From Paraspadella gotoi (lineage: Eukaryota; Chaetognatha): DNA of 64,000 bases. Positions 47,466 through 59,690 of this stretch are shown one piece after another. The position numbers and the translations under genes are program-made. The stretch's first letter is position 1. The number at the start of each line of letters is the position of its first letter. The stretch covers positions 18,955,440 through 19,019,439 of the forward strand of contig CM119263.1 in the NCBI GenBank assembly GCA_051294375.1, read 5' to 3'. The notes under the pieces were generated by a model, which was not told where the DNA came from, ran no database searches, and worked only from the letters and a program-made list of their open reading frames with translations.

Positions 47466-49380
47466 CACATATTAAAATAGTTTGACAATGCCAGTACAGG
47501 ACACAATTAACCGATAAATCACATGCTTTTTATTTTGACATTAAATTAATCTTAGATCAGTTTGAATTCCTTTTCAAACCACACATCGAAACGAGAAATA
47601 ACGGTGCACTCAGCCAAATACCTATAACCTCCTTTTTTCTCCTGTTATCCCATGTCTTATTCACTATCAACAAAAGTACGGACAATAAAAACGATTTATA
47701 ATCTATGAAAAAAAGAGATAAGAAATCATATATTCCAAAAGGAAGAATTTTCTGAATCCCACGAGATAATTGTCTTTCCTCGTAGTCTTCACAAAACTAT
47801 TTCAAATCTGTATGATCGACCGTACACTAACCTTACATTTCAGCTCATTAAAACACGACACCAAAAAAAATGTGTTATCTATAAAATTTAAAAAAATGAA
47901 TATGGTAAAAATTAAATTTATTATATTCATTACCTAAAAATATGAAAAATTTGAGAAAGATTTTTTATTTATACTCTGTTTATTGGTTATTATTTTCGTT
48001 CACAGCAATGTTGTTGTTATTTTTGTTAATGTTTTTGTATATAAATAAAAAATTGAATATAAAACGACAATAAGAAAATCTCTCTGCGTTACACACAACA
48101 TTATCTTTCATCTCACCATAAATCAAAAATTATTCGTGATAAATACAATAAAGAAAAAAAGAAAAAATAAAATTAAACTCAGATCTACACAACGGTTTAA
48201 ATATAGATCTACTTATCACACAGAAATATTTTATCATTATTTCTTTCTCTTTTATTCACTTTAAACACATTTATATATTGTTTTCATATTTTTATAAATT
48301 GTATTTAACGTCTTTCTTTTTTATTTATTGTTTTTAATTTCTTTTTTTCTTCCTTTTTTCTTATATTTGTTTAGTTATTCTTCTGTATATTCTTATTCCT
48401 TCTATTTAATTAGTATTATATCTTTAAAAATAAAAGGAATTTTAAGTAATAAAATTATATAATCAAAACAATTCTTTCTTAAACAAAAATATAATATATT
48501 ATTTTATAAATATAAATTATTTATATTTAAATAAAGAATAAATTAATAAACTTTATTCTTCTTTAATAAAACATAAATAATCTCAAATTTAACTTTTTCT
48601 TGTTTCTTTTAATAATTAATGAAAAAAACATTCCTTTTTTATTTATATAATGTATTGTTATAAAAAAAAAAAAAAACACTAAAGAGTAATAATATGTATG
48701 AACAAATTCAACATTAAAAAGATGCCATTTTCAAAATATAATTTAGATGGTTAATAACAAATTTTCCTTTCGTTCAGTCGCTTACTCTTCGCTGATCTCA
48801 ATCTTTTTGAAAACCTAGATATAGAAACTCATAACGGAAACAAAGTAATATTATTCATAAAACGGATGGTTCGATGGTCAGGTGATAGAGAAAACACACC
48901 GTTAAGATCGATAATTAAACTTGTGATAGACAGTTTAAGAAAGAGAGCCCGGCCTTTTTCTCTCTCTTTAATAATAACTCTCAATCTGCTTCTCTCTTAT
49001 CTCTACATAATTCTCTCTCTATCTCTTCTCTCTCTCTCTTCTATTCTGGGGAAAGCAATAAAATTAATAGATATTGGTTATCCAAAATTCGCTGTGTGAC
49101 ACCTTCACAATAAGAAACGTCTTCCTAAAACTATTACATGTAAATAAAATTCACCCACTCCCCTCATTTTCTTTTTATTATTATTAAAGAGAGAGTGCAG
49201 CTCTCTTCAGAAAATTCTAATATATAACACGATGATTTTTCTATTCATATTTCATATTTTGCTGAGCTAACAAATTATTTTTATATATATATTATTATGT
49301 TGAGAACAGTTAATTCGACAAAATAAATTAAAAGATATTAAAGATTAAAAGAATGAATAAACAACGAACCATAAATATTC
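46880..49380. other. very AT-rich block
   Basis: About 2.5 kb with composition clearly lower in GC than the rest of the window, lowest around 47.9-48.7 kb. It overlaps the second R2 copy. No gene seen. It could be the decayed interior of a larger mobile element or simply an AT-rich isochore segment. Confidence 0.6.
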
Positions 49381-49392
49381 CAGCCGTTTCCC

Positions 49393-49562
49393 TTATGTCA
49401 TTTCATCACTAAATAACTTTCTATATTCCACCGCCGCTCGGTCTACTAACGCGTCCAATTCACGCCGCCCCGCCGTTTCCGGTCCGCCCTCTTTTTTTTT
49501 CTTCCGGCGCCGCGACCAGTCTTTTTTTTTCTGCGGCGCCAACGAACAAGAGCCACTCGGTA
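49393..49562 (-). CDS. possible 3' end of a gene interrupted by a gap
   Basis: A minus-strand frame emerging from the gap 49563-49846 is open for about 56 codons and ends in TGA at 49393. It contains two poly-Lys runs and then RRELDALVDRAAVEYRKLF, which looks like a charged helix. The segment is GC-rich and stands out from AT-rich flanks. The upstream part is hidden in the gap, so neither family nor frame can be confirmed. Confidence 0.3.
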
Positions 49563-49846
49563 NNNNNNNNNNNNNNNNNNNNNNNNNNNNNNNNNNNNNN
49601 NNNNNNNNNNNNNNNNNNNNNNNNNNNNNNNNNNNNNNNNNNNNNNNNNNNNNNNNNNNNNNNNNNNNNNNNNNNNNNNNNNNNNNNNNNNNNNNNNNNN
49701 NNNNNNNNNNNNNNNNNNNNNNNNNNNNNNNNNNNNNNNNNNNNNNNNNNNNNNNNNNNNNNNNNNNNNNNNNNNNNNNNNNNNNNNNNNNNNNNNNNNN
49801 NNNNNNNNNNNNNNNNNNNNNNNNNNNNNNNNNNNNNNNNNNNNNN
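49563..49846. other. assembly gap
   Basis: Run of N within a GC-rich island. Confidence 0.99.
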
Positions 49847-49849
49847 ATT

Positions 49850-51830
49850 TCTAAGGTAAAAAAACCAACCAAGTTTCTTCTTTTCGCCGAAAAAAAAAAC
49901 CCGGGGTCTTTCGGAGTTGTGTTTTCAGTGCTTCTCTTTCATTGCGTTATATTCTTTGCGATATATTCTTACTATACTCAATTCCCTAAATCTCTCAAAG
50001 TAATGGATAAAATTATTCTCCTTTGTTCTTCTTTTTTCTATGTATAAAATCTTTTCCCGCTTATCAAGAGTTTATTGCTTCTTTAATAATCGTAATGACC
50101 TTCGATGAAAAGAGAAAATTCAAAGTCAACGCCCTTTCCTCGGAATCTCCTCTCATCTCTTCTCCAACGTTTCTTTCCTTCTTTCCTTCTCTCTTCTCTT
50201 CCATTCTCTTCTTCTCTTTCTTTCCTCGAAGGCTTTTACACCAAATCTTCGCTCAACTTCCTCATTTTATTAATCCTTTTCTTTTCCTTCTTGTTCTTCT
50301 TCGAAAGTTCTTTTCCACTCTTACTCCATTTATTGAACCAGTTAAACTTCTACCCACCCTTTGACAAATTATCTCCCACCGTTCCCATCCCTCAAAACAT
50401 CCTACCACCTCCTCCCCCACCCTTCCCATCACCTCCCACGCTTCTTATCCATCTTTCCCATCTCCACCCCCATCATTCCCATCTCCCCTCGACAACCTTC
50501 CCATTTCCTCTTTGGAGTGAGCCTCTTTTTTCTCCCCCGGTCCCCGCCGGTTTTCTCAATCCAGTTTCATCTCCTCCGTTTTATTGCGAGGACATTGCTG
50601 TTCCACGATTCCCCTTTATTGCGATATCGCGTCGGTTTAACGCGCCGCGGCGTCAGTCCGACGCCAAATTCCGTTTTCAGCCGATCGGGGGAGAAAAAAA
50701 GGGAAACCCCGAGAGATTCGAGATTCGAGCCGATCGAGTGGAGAAAAAAAAATCGCTTGGAATTTTTAAAAGTCGTCCCGACCGAAGTCGCGATGTCAGG
50801 TCAACTCGATAAAGTGTCGCTTTTGTTTGAAATTTAGGTCCTTTCATAAAGAAAAAAACCGACTTATGATCTCTATTGGAGCGACATGACATGACATGAC
50901 ATGACATGACAGCCAAGTTTCATCCATTCTCTCTCTATAATTCTAATGATATCGCCAAGGACATTGACGGAGATGAAATTAGAGACGTGGACGCGAATGT
51001 TGCTGCAGATGTGAACATCCAACTCTTCCTCCTCCTCCTCCTCCCTCGCCGAAGGAGGAATCCTTCTGTTTCTTCATCTTCCTCCTCCTCCTCCTCCTCC
51101 TCCTCCTCCTTTTCACCCCCGCATATTTCACCCTTAATTCTCGCCCGCGTTTTTATTTTCCGAACAAAAACCCATTTCCGGTTTATTTCGATTCAACGTG
51201 CGATTTTTTTTCCCCTCTACTTTTTTTTTTCATTCCGAACCAAAGTTTTTTTTTGCTTTTTTTGGTCTAAATCGTCGACTTTGTGCTTGTTGTTGTTGTT
51301 GTCGTTGTCGTTGTTCATTTTTTCAGTTATTGTTGTTGAATACGAGGTTGTTGATTTATTATTTCGATACGTTGTTTCTTTCTTTCTTTTTTGTTCCGCT
51401 TTTTACGAATCTCAATTTAATTATTTTCGTAGCCTTTGTTCAATGTTTTGCGTTTTGTTTTTTTGTTTTTTTTTCGTTTCTGCCATCGTCGATTCCGTGC
51501 TTCTTTTCCCGTTCTTCTTCTTTTTTTTTCTCCGCTCGACGCCAGATGACGTTGGACGGGGGCGACGTCCCTCTGTTTACGCTTTAAATTAGTGTCGATC
51601 TCGTCTCTGGCCGCTACAGTCGGCGCCGCGTGAAGCGTACTACGTCGGGGGTAAATCGACTCGGTCCGTCATTCCTTGATTCATCGCTCGGACTCTCTGA
51701 CAGTACTAGTAAAGGTACGGTCAATAAAAATGCCATTTTATTCTGAATGCATACACGATTATTAATTCCTTATTCTCATAACCTTCTCTCACTCTCTTCT
51801 CACTCCTCTACGCTGCTCACGCCTTCTACT
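49850..51830. other. intergenic, pyrimidine-rich
   Basis: Pyrimidine-rich at 50140-50560, CpG-rich at 50600-50800, an (ACATG)n array at 50884-50911, a CTC array at 51028-51110 and T-rich sequence to 51590. Open frames of 100-230 codons are low-complexity Phe/Ser/Pro/Leu products of base bias. Confidence 0.55.
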
Positions 51831-51834
51831 CTCT

Positions 51835-51985
51835 ATCTCCCACCTCTCTCTCTTCCCCCACTCTCTCTCGCTCTCTCTCTCTCTCGCTCTCCTCTTTCTC
51901 ATCTCTCTCTTCCTCTCTCTCTCTCCGTCTCTTCTCGTCCTCTTTCTCCGTCTCTCTCTCTCTCTCTCTTCTTTCTCTCTCTTTC
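51835..51985. repeat. (CT)n-rich array
   Basis: Interrupted CT dinucleotides with gctctc and cgtctc variants. Confidence 0.93.
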
Positions 51986-52198
51986 CTTCAACGATTCCAC
52001 AGTCACGGCATCGAGTCCAGGACGAATCGTTCGATGTTCTTTTTGACCCTTTGTGGTCTCTCAGCCTTTCATTTACTCCGAGCACCTCCCCCCCACCTCC
52101 TACCTTCTCCTTCACCTACCCTCTCTCTCGTAATCGCGACCCTTCCACGTTGCCCCCGAATTCGAAACCGATTCGTCCAAGTCGTTGGAGTTGAATCC

Positions 52199-52514
<316 letters not shown>

Positions 52515-53093
52515 CTCCCCCCCAAACCAGCCCTTACCTCACTTACCCAATTGACCCAATCGGCCTACTTTTTTTCCGGCCCGGACCGAGGAAGCGGCCT
52601 CAGTGGAGAGGAGGACATGACGTCGATAGGATTCTCCGAATCGCCCGCCTTTTCGGGTGAGGGTTGAGCGAGGGGGACGGGGTAAGTCTGACCGAAGCAT
52701 TCGAAAAGGACCATCACCATTCACATTCCATCACGAGGTTTTGTCAGTGTCGCCCCTGCGTTTGAAGAAGAAACCGTCGGCCCAGCCATCGTGACTTTAA
52801 TGTGAACCCACTGTCCTTCCCGGATATTTTAAACCACAGATCCATCCATTCCCGCCCCGATTTCCCTTTCTGGACCCACCACGCCCCGCCTACATTTCCA
52901 ACTACACCCGGCAACCCCCTCCGCCTTTTTACATTGAGGATCCGCCCCTCTCAAGAAACAACAACACCCACTTTGATAATCAACTCCCGATCCATCATTT
53001 TTCACTCCCGACTCACCTCGATTCCCCAGTCCAGTTCCATCCACTCCGAACCGCTCCCTTTCCCACCTCGCCACCCCTACCCCCAATTCAGTC

Positions 53094-53910
53094 NNNNNNN
53101 NNNNNNNNNNNNNNNNNNNNNNNNNNNNNNNNNNNNNNNNNNNNNNNNNNNNNNNNNNNNNNNNNNNNNNNNNNNNNNNNNNNNNNNNNNNNNNNNNNNN
53201 NNNNNNNNNNNNNNNNNNNNNNNNNNNNNNNNNNNNNNNNNNNNNNNNNNNNNNNNNNNNNNNNNNNNNNNNNNNNNNNNNNNNNNNNNNNNNNNNNNNN
53301 NNNNNNNNNNNNNNNNNNNNNNNNNNNNNNNNNNNNNNNNNNNNNNNNNNNNNNNNNNNNNNNNNNNNNNNNNNNNNNNNNNNNNNNNNNNNNNNNNNNN
53401 NNNNNNNNNNNNNNNNNNNNNNNNNNNNNNNNNNNNNNNNNNNNNNNNNNNNNNNNNNNNNNNNNNNNNNNNNNNNNNNNNNNNNNNNNNNNNNNNNNNN
53501 NNNNNNNNNNNNNNNNNNNNNNNNNNNNNNNNNNNNNNNNNNNNNNNNNNNNNNNNNNNNNNNNNNNNNNNNNNNNNNNNNNNNNNNNNNNNNNNNNNNN
53601 NNNNNNNNNNNNNNNNNNNNNNNNNNNNNNNNNNNNNNNNNNNNNNNNNNNNNNNNNNNNNNNNNNNNNNNNNNNNNNNNNNNNNNNNNNNNNNNNNNNN
53701 NNNNNNNNNNNNNNNNNNNNNNNNNNNNNNNNNNNNNNNNNNNNNNNNNNNNNNNNNNNNNNNNNNNNNNNNNNNNNNNNNNNNNNNNNNNNNNNNNNNN
53801 NNNNNNNNNNNNNNNNNNNNNNNNNNNNNNNNNNNNNNNNNNNNNNNNNNNNNNNNNNNNNNNNNNNNNNNNNNNNNNNNNNNNNNNNNNNNNNNNNNNN
53901 NNNNNNNNNN
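53094..53910. other. assembly gap
   Basis: Longest run of N in the window (817 bases). Confidence 0.99.
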
Positions 53911-54088
53911 CCGTCACAGAAATAAGAAGAGATGGCCGCGTCATCTATCGGGGAAAAACGTCGCCTCACGTCGTTTGTTTTTGTTTCCCCGGATGTATAA
54001 TGCTCTATCGCTCGTTCTTACCCTCTCTCAGAGTGTCTCCATCTCTCTCTCTCTTTTTTCTATTTAAATTTAATGAATTCTCCCAGGC

Positions 54089-54269
54089 NNNNNNNNNNNN
54101 NNNNNNNNNNNNNNNNNNNNNNNNNNNNNNNNNNNNNNNNNNNNNNNNNNNNNNNNNNNNNNNNNNNNNNNNNNNNNNNNNNNNNNNNNNNNNNNNNNNN
54201 NNNNNNNNNNNNNNNNNNNNNNNNNNNNNNNNNNNNNNNNNNNNNNNNNNNNNNNNNNNNNNNNNNNNN
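54089..54269. other. assembly gap
   Basis: Run of N. Confidence 0.99.
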
Positions 54270-54708
54270 ATAATTAAGTTTCGAGTTCGCCCGATGATTT
54301 AGTTTCCAGAGTTTTTCTTTCTCCTCTGCGCCGGAAATCACGAAGTTCACCCAAGAAACGAAATTTACCAACTTAAAAACGTATGAATGAAACGGACGTT
54401 CGCAGTTTTTTAAAACTTTAAATATGCAGACATTTAAATCTTTAAACAATTAAACTTTTATTTTTTTTAAGAAATTCTCCATCTTTTGAACAAAATAAAA
54501 AATCTAACTGTACATGCCACGACAACAAAAATAAGAATACCGACACTGACAATGTCTCTTACTACAACGAGAACCAACATCGATGGAAGCAATACTACCC
54601 TGTCCCCCCCAGCCTCAATCAAAGGATGAGAAGAAAATGGAGAAAAGAAATTTCATACGAGTTGTAATTAATGCAAACGGATTTTGGATTTTTCATTTTC
54701 TAAGAATT

Positions 54709-54922
54709 NNNNNNNNNNNNNNNNNNNNNNNNNNNNNNNNNNNNNNNNNNNNNNNNNNNNNNNNNNNNNNNNNNNNNNNNNNNNNNNNNNNNNNNNNNNN
54801 NNNNNNNNNNNNNNNNNNNNNNNNNNNNNNNNNNNNNNNNNNNNNNNNNNNNNNNNNNNNNNNNNNNNNNNNNNNNNNNNNNNNNNNNNNNNNNNNNNNN
54901 NNNNNNNNNNNNNNNNNNNNNN
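54709..54922. other. assembly gap
   Basis: Run of N followed by gagagag, so probably another GA array. Confidence 0.99.
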
Positions 54923-55081
54923 AGAGAGAGATCAGGATTTCTAAGGAAAGAAAACACAAAAATCGGACAATGAAAAAGGGGATAAGAAGGAAAAAAGAAG
55001 GCGGATGTGTTCACAATTCAAAGAGAAATATTAGGTTTTGGAAAAAGAAAATAGAAGGAAAATTAATGAAGAAAAACAAAA

Positions 55082-55082
55082 A

Positions 55083-55146
<64 letters not shown>

Positions 55147-55147
55147 A
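55082..55147 (+). repeat. (AAAG)n microsatellite
   Basis: About 16 tetranucleotide copies; the Lys/Glu/Arg frame is an artefact. Confidence 0.97.
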
Positions 55148-55171
55148 ATGGAGGAAGAAGGAAAAAGCGGA

Positions 55172-55430
55172 AATGCCTTATTCATACGTCCATTGGAGAA
55201 GCCGTTACGTCGGTCGCGAGGTTTCCTTGGATGTCAGCATCGCACCCCCCCCCCACCAGTGGCTGTCGACTTCTCTCGTCGTTGACTACGCCTCCTTGTT
55301 CGCCAGCGTTTTCCAACGTCTCTATTCTATGCATGAAGCAACAGCGTTGGTGTTCGCTTTTTCGTTGCGCTGCGTTTTCGCTGCTGAAAAAGACATGTCC
55401 ATTGACGGCGCTTCTCCCAGTTAACAACGC
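55172..55430. other. GC-rich segment open in several frames
   Basis: About 255 bases with higher GC than the flanks and no stop in three different frames: a plus frame starting MPYSYVHW, another plus frame, and a minus frame starting MLTGRSAVN. That is compatible with a hidden exon, but the strand and frame cannot be chosen and no domain is visible. Confidence 0.25.
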
Positions 55431-56400
55431 CGACTCACTTTGCTTAGTGAATTCAAAATCCGCGTTAAACTAATGAACAGTCGAGGTTTTTTCGCAAATT
55501 TAAGAAGATTTTTAAGCGCAGAATAATCAGTCATTTCGGAGAAGGGTTCTCGCCGTTAAAAATCGCCTTCGCGTCCCTCCCAACCTTACCACTCAGCTAC
55601 ACCACCCCGCCCTTCCCAACCAACGCAGTCGTTTTCTCTACCCCCGTCCCACTTCCTCATAACCGCAAAACCCACCTCACTCCATCCCTTACCCGCCACC
55701 TCCGCCATCCTTAACGCGGTCACGCCCTCTCTCTCAAGTCAAAGGACGTTTTTTATCGAGGAACATTTTTTATAGACGGAATTTTGTATAGCGAAACTTT
55801 CTTGTGGAACACGAGGCTTCTTTTACTACGAAAAAAAAATTGGTTTCGCCCCAAGAGGAGCGGATAATTAAATGAAAGCAAAAGGGGGCGATGGGATGGA
55901 CGGTGAAATGTCAACCTGGAATGTTTATCAACATAATAAAAAAAAATCAAACATCAATCAATAATTGAATTAGTATATATAAATAAGTTGGTCAATAGAT
56001 CAAGAAACCGTTTTCTTCAGACATTGTTCGACCGAAAGCTTCCAGATCAAGAATCATATATAGACATATGCGAACATACGAGCAAAATTTTGATAATTCA
56101 TGGAGTCTTGAAAGCAGCTAAAATATTCCTCGGATTTCTGATTCATCGAGAGAAGGAAATGTGATATTTCGCCATAATATTACGTAGGGTTACAAGGTTA
56201 ATGGAGATTGTATAAATAAGATATAAAAATTTCACGCAAAGCGAGCGCCGTTATCGTTTGGGTGAAAATAACGTTATATCCTAACTCTCAAAATATCTTT
56301 TTTACATATGTATAAAAATGAACATTTTTCAGTTCGTGCGTCTGTGAAAGTTGTTAAATTTTTAAAATAATAAGCAAAATTGATTTTTAAATAATTTTTC
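55431..56400. other. intergenic or intron upstream of the lectin exons
   Basis: C-rich at 55570-55740 and AT-rich after that. I found no signal-peptide exon for the lectin gene here. Confidence 0.5.
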
Positions 56401-56414
56401 CCCCTTGTTCTCAG

Positions 56415-57673
56415 GTTCCGGTCTTAACAACTACAACTGCTACGTTGAGGGTCACACCATTAACATCACGTGCGCCTCGGGTCACGTGATTCGCGTCGTC
56501 CAGTCTCTCTACGGAATTTCACAACAGCGCGGAAACAGGTCGGAGATGGGTGTTGAGAAGAGGCAGAGGAGAGATGTGATGGAAATTGCTAGGGGGATGT
56601 GAAAGGGAAGGAGCCAGAGTTGTGAAAGAGAAAGAGGATAAAAAGGGAAGATGACGGGGTGGACAGAATGGAGTAGGTTGGGATGAAAGTTGGGAAAGAA
56701 AGAGTACTAGTAGTAATAAAGAAAGGAAGAGAGATAAGCAAAAAAAGAGAAAGAGAAAAATTTTAAAAAAGAGAAAAGTCAAAAGAAAAAATGGGAAACA
56801 AAAATAGGGAAGATCAGAGTTAAAAACTGAGGAGTTATTAAACAAAGTAAAACGAAAAAGAAAAGAGATGGCAGAAGGGGAACGTAGTTAAGGGGAGAAA
56901 GAAAGTAGGCGTACATGTCACAAAAAAAAGAAAGACAACCTAAACATTGCGCAAATTTTTTTTTTAATCAAATTTGTTTAATAGTTTTTTTATAAATATT
57001 ATTGATCTATATTTTCATAATAAATTTAGCTTACCATTTGTAAGCAATGATTTTGAAAGTAACTACTGAAAAAGAGTGTTAGAGCAGAAGACCTATTTAT
57101 TTATATTTTAAAGTATTATAAAATTTAAATAACTTGACAAATTTTTTTAACTGATATAAATGAATTTTTTTTCAAAAAATCTATATTCCCATTATAATTT
57201 TTATGATACTTATACTATAGTATCTAAAAATTAATACTTAAATATTATTTTAATTTTTGTAGAATCTTCAAAAATATTTTTTCTTATTTTTGTGTTTGAC
57301 CATTTATATTTGGTGCTAAAGTTCTAAAATGGCTGCTTAAACTTTTTTACTTAAACATTTGGCTTCTATTTTTAGATATTTAATATTTAATATTTAAACT
57401 ACACATGCTTAAAACGTGCGCAATTTAAGATTTAGAGTGTCCTTTTTTTTTTGCGCAGGACTGTACATTCATTCCCACCTTCTCGCTCTCCAAACCTCCA
57501 GGTGCTACTACGAACACGGAGACTGTTACACGGACGACTCCTCGCGGATCAGACAGACCTGCGCGGGAAGCAGAAGTGTGTCCTTCGAGTCGATCGTCGA
57601 TACTTGGGCCACCGCTGCGGCGGCAGCGCCCTCATGTCCGACTACCTCTACATCACTTACGAATGCGTGGCGG
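56415..57673 (+). CDS. SUEL/Gal_Lectin (rhamnose-binding lectin) domain gene, partial
   Basis: Two exons encode one complete SUEL-type lectin domain, as found in latrophilins, EVA-1 and egg lectins, where it binds sugars or protein ligands outside the cell. Exon 1 (56415-56538) follows cttgttctcag and encodes YNCYVEGHTINITC and SGHVIRVVQSLYG, the conserved Cys-Gly and Tyr-Gly core. It ends AACAG|GTCGGA in phase 2. The 963-base intron ends cctccag at 57501. Exon 2 (57502-57673) continues RCYYEHGDCYTDDSSRIRQ, then TCAG and KQKCVLRV, and finishes DYLYITYECVAG before G|GTGAGT in phase 1. Eight cysteines are present, as in the family. Between TCAG and KQKC the frame shifts: one base appears to be missing in GCGGGAAG at 57563-57570. 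Earlier and later exons are not identified. A microexon ending CTG|GTAAGT at about 57840 is possible. A latrophilin, an EVA-1-like protein or another lectin are all open. Confidence 0.8.
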
Positions 57674-59540
57674 GTGAGTTGAGGGTGAGGGAAGACTTTG
57701 ACATCATCGTTGAGCGGTTGGGATTCACAAGATTGGCAGGTAGGTGAGGATGCAGATCGAGTGTTGAATGCCGATTTTGAGACGGGTATGTTCTGAAGGA
57801 ATCGTTTCGGCATCACCGATGAAAGAACTCTCGGCTGGTAAGTTTGTTTTTTTGTTTTTTTTGAAAGTTTGAAGACTAAAGGATATTTTCGAAAAGAATT
57901 TTAGATGCTCTTCATATGAAGTTGCAAAAAAAAATACTAGCTTAAAATTATCTGAATTTAATCAATTTGCAATAATTTTTTCCCAACAAAAATTTTTAGC
58001 CATAGATTGTGATAGAATATAATTTTTTTTTCCGCGAGATCTTCTACTCCGATTTATTCAGGTTATATTTTCATGAATTCGGCAAAAGAAACCCCCCCCC
58101 CCAAAAAAAAAAAACCGAAACGAATTTAAATATTTCTCAAGTACATAATTTGCAAATATTTTCCTCTCGATCGTTTCTGAACATCAAACACCCATCGGTC
58201 CCATCGCCCCTAAAATTTTATTTGAACTCGAGAAAATTTTTTTTTTTTTTTGCACATAATTTGAATTTCATCGCGAATCCCTTTGCCCTAGAATTCTTTC
58301 TCAAGTCTTATCACTTTGCTCTCATTCAAACTCTCAATAGTACTGAGTCAATTGAGTCAATATTAATCCCTGCTTCCTTTCACCAACTACATAAGATACC
58401 TCGCGTTTTAAATTCTCAAGCTTGCGATCTAGATTTTTAGGACGTCATTAACTTGGTCTCTCACCTTTGATTACAAGCATTCCTTGAAAATGATATTCAA
58501 TTTAACGGAGATTTTTCAATCTTAGCTCTTTCCTTCTCTTTCGACTCTTCTCTTTCTCGTGAGCTCTCGGCTCAGGCCTTCACATCTTCATTCACTTTCT
58601 TCCCTTGATTCATAATTATATTTATTCCTCCTTCCCTTGATTCAAACCTTTATTCATAACCTCATACATCCACGATTCTTCCACTCCAGCAATCGAGAAA
58701 CCTTCTCTTTTCTCCTCGCATCCCGAGTCATTCACTCCAAGTTTCACACTCGCATGCAATTATTTCACGCTCGCATTTCATTCCTAATTTCCCTAACCCT
58801 TTCCTAACCGCCGCTCACTCCTTCCTTAACTCCTTCCAATTTTAACTCTTCCCCTCTTCTCTCCATCCCACCTTCGCAACAAAAAAAAAATCCCCGGGGA
58901 AGAAACAAGGCGCGGGGTTTTTATTCAAATGAGGACGAAAAACCCATTTTTTAATCAGGACTTTCGAGTTGCGACGACAAAAAAGTGAAGCCCGCAAATT
59001 AACGAGGTGCAATTTTCGCTCGCCCCAACCGTGACGTCCCCGGCCAGAGCCGCTCCGCCGGCTCCAACGGCTCCACTCATCACCCACTCCTTCTCCACAA
59101 CCTTTCACAAACTCCGAACCTCATCTCTCACTTTTCCAGTTTTCACCACCAAGCATTCACTATCGTTGCCTCTCACCGCCTTTCGCTCGTCTTTTCGTCG
59201 CAATATAAACCAGTTCCCAGAGTCCACCTGTCACCGTTCACAGAGCAACTCAATCGCCATTCAGCTCGGAGTCCGCGTCCGTCCGGCGAAACGTGAACTT
59301 GTTTGATGAACAGACAAACCGGTCTCGGTGGGTTCCGTCGGTCGGTCGGTCCTCAAACATGAGAAATGGAAGGGTTCGATGACTTTGTAGAAAAAATAAT
59401 AATAAGAATCCCAACATACGGAGTGGAAAATAGTTAAAAATAAATAGACATTAATCTGAATCGTTTTTCCCTTAATGTATTTCTATTTTTAATATTCAAT
59501 CTTTCAATCTTTTTCTCGATCGAATGATGTTGTTTCAGAC
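57674..59540. other. downstream of the lectin exons, nothing certain
   Basis: Mostly AT-rich or pyrimidine-rich. A Pro/Ala/Thr-rich plus frame at 59007-59306 starts with APTVTSPARAAPPAPTAP and could be a stalk exon of the lectin gene, but its splice sites are weak. Confidence 0.4.
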
Positions 59541-59542
59541 TC

Positions 59543-59690
59543 TTTTTATTTAACGTTCACTCTCGCTCACTCGCTCTTTATCTCTCTCTCTTTTTATTTA
59601 ACGTTCACTCTCGCTCACTCGCTCTTTATCTTTCTCTCTTTTTATTTAACGTTCACTCTCGCTCACTCGCTCTTTATCTCTCTCTCTTTT
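59543..59690 (+). repeat. three tandem copies of a 48-bp unit
   Basis: The unit tttttatttaacgttcactc... recurs with exact spacing of 48 bases (taacgttcac at 59551, 59599 and 59647) with almost no differences, indicating recent origin. Confidence 0.95.

Noticed and set aside
57451-57501. Lectin exon 2 starting at the upstream acceptor gcgcag (57458)
   Set aside because: Starting there puts the phase-2 donor of exon 1 out of frame with RCYYEHGDC, whereas the acceptor cctccag at 57501 joins the two exons in the correct frame.
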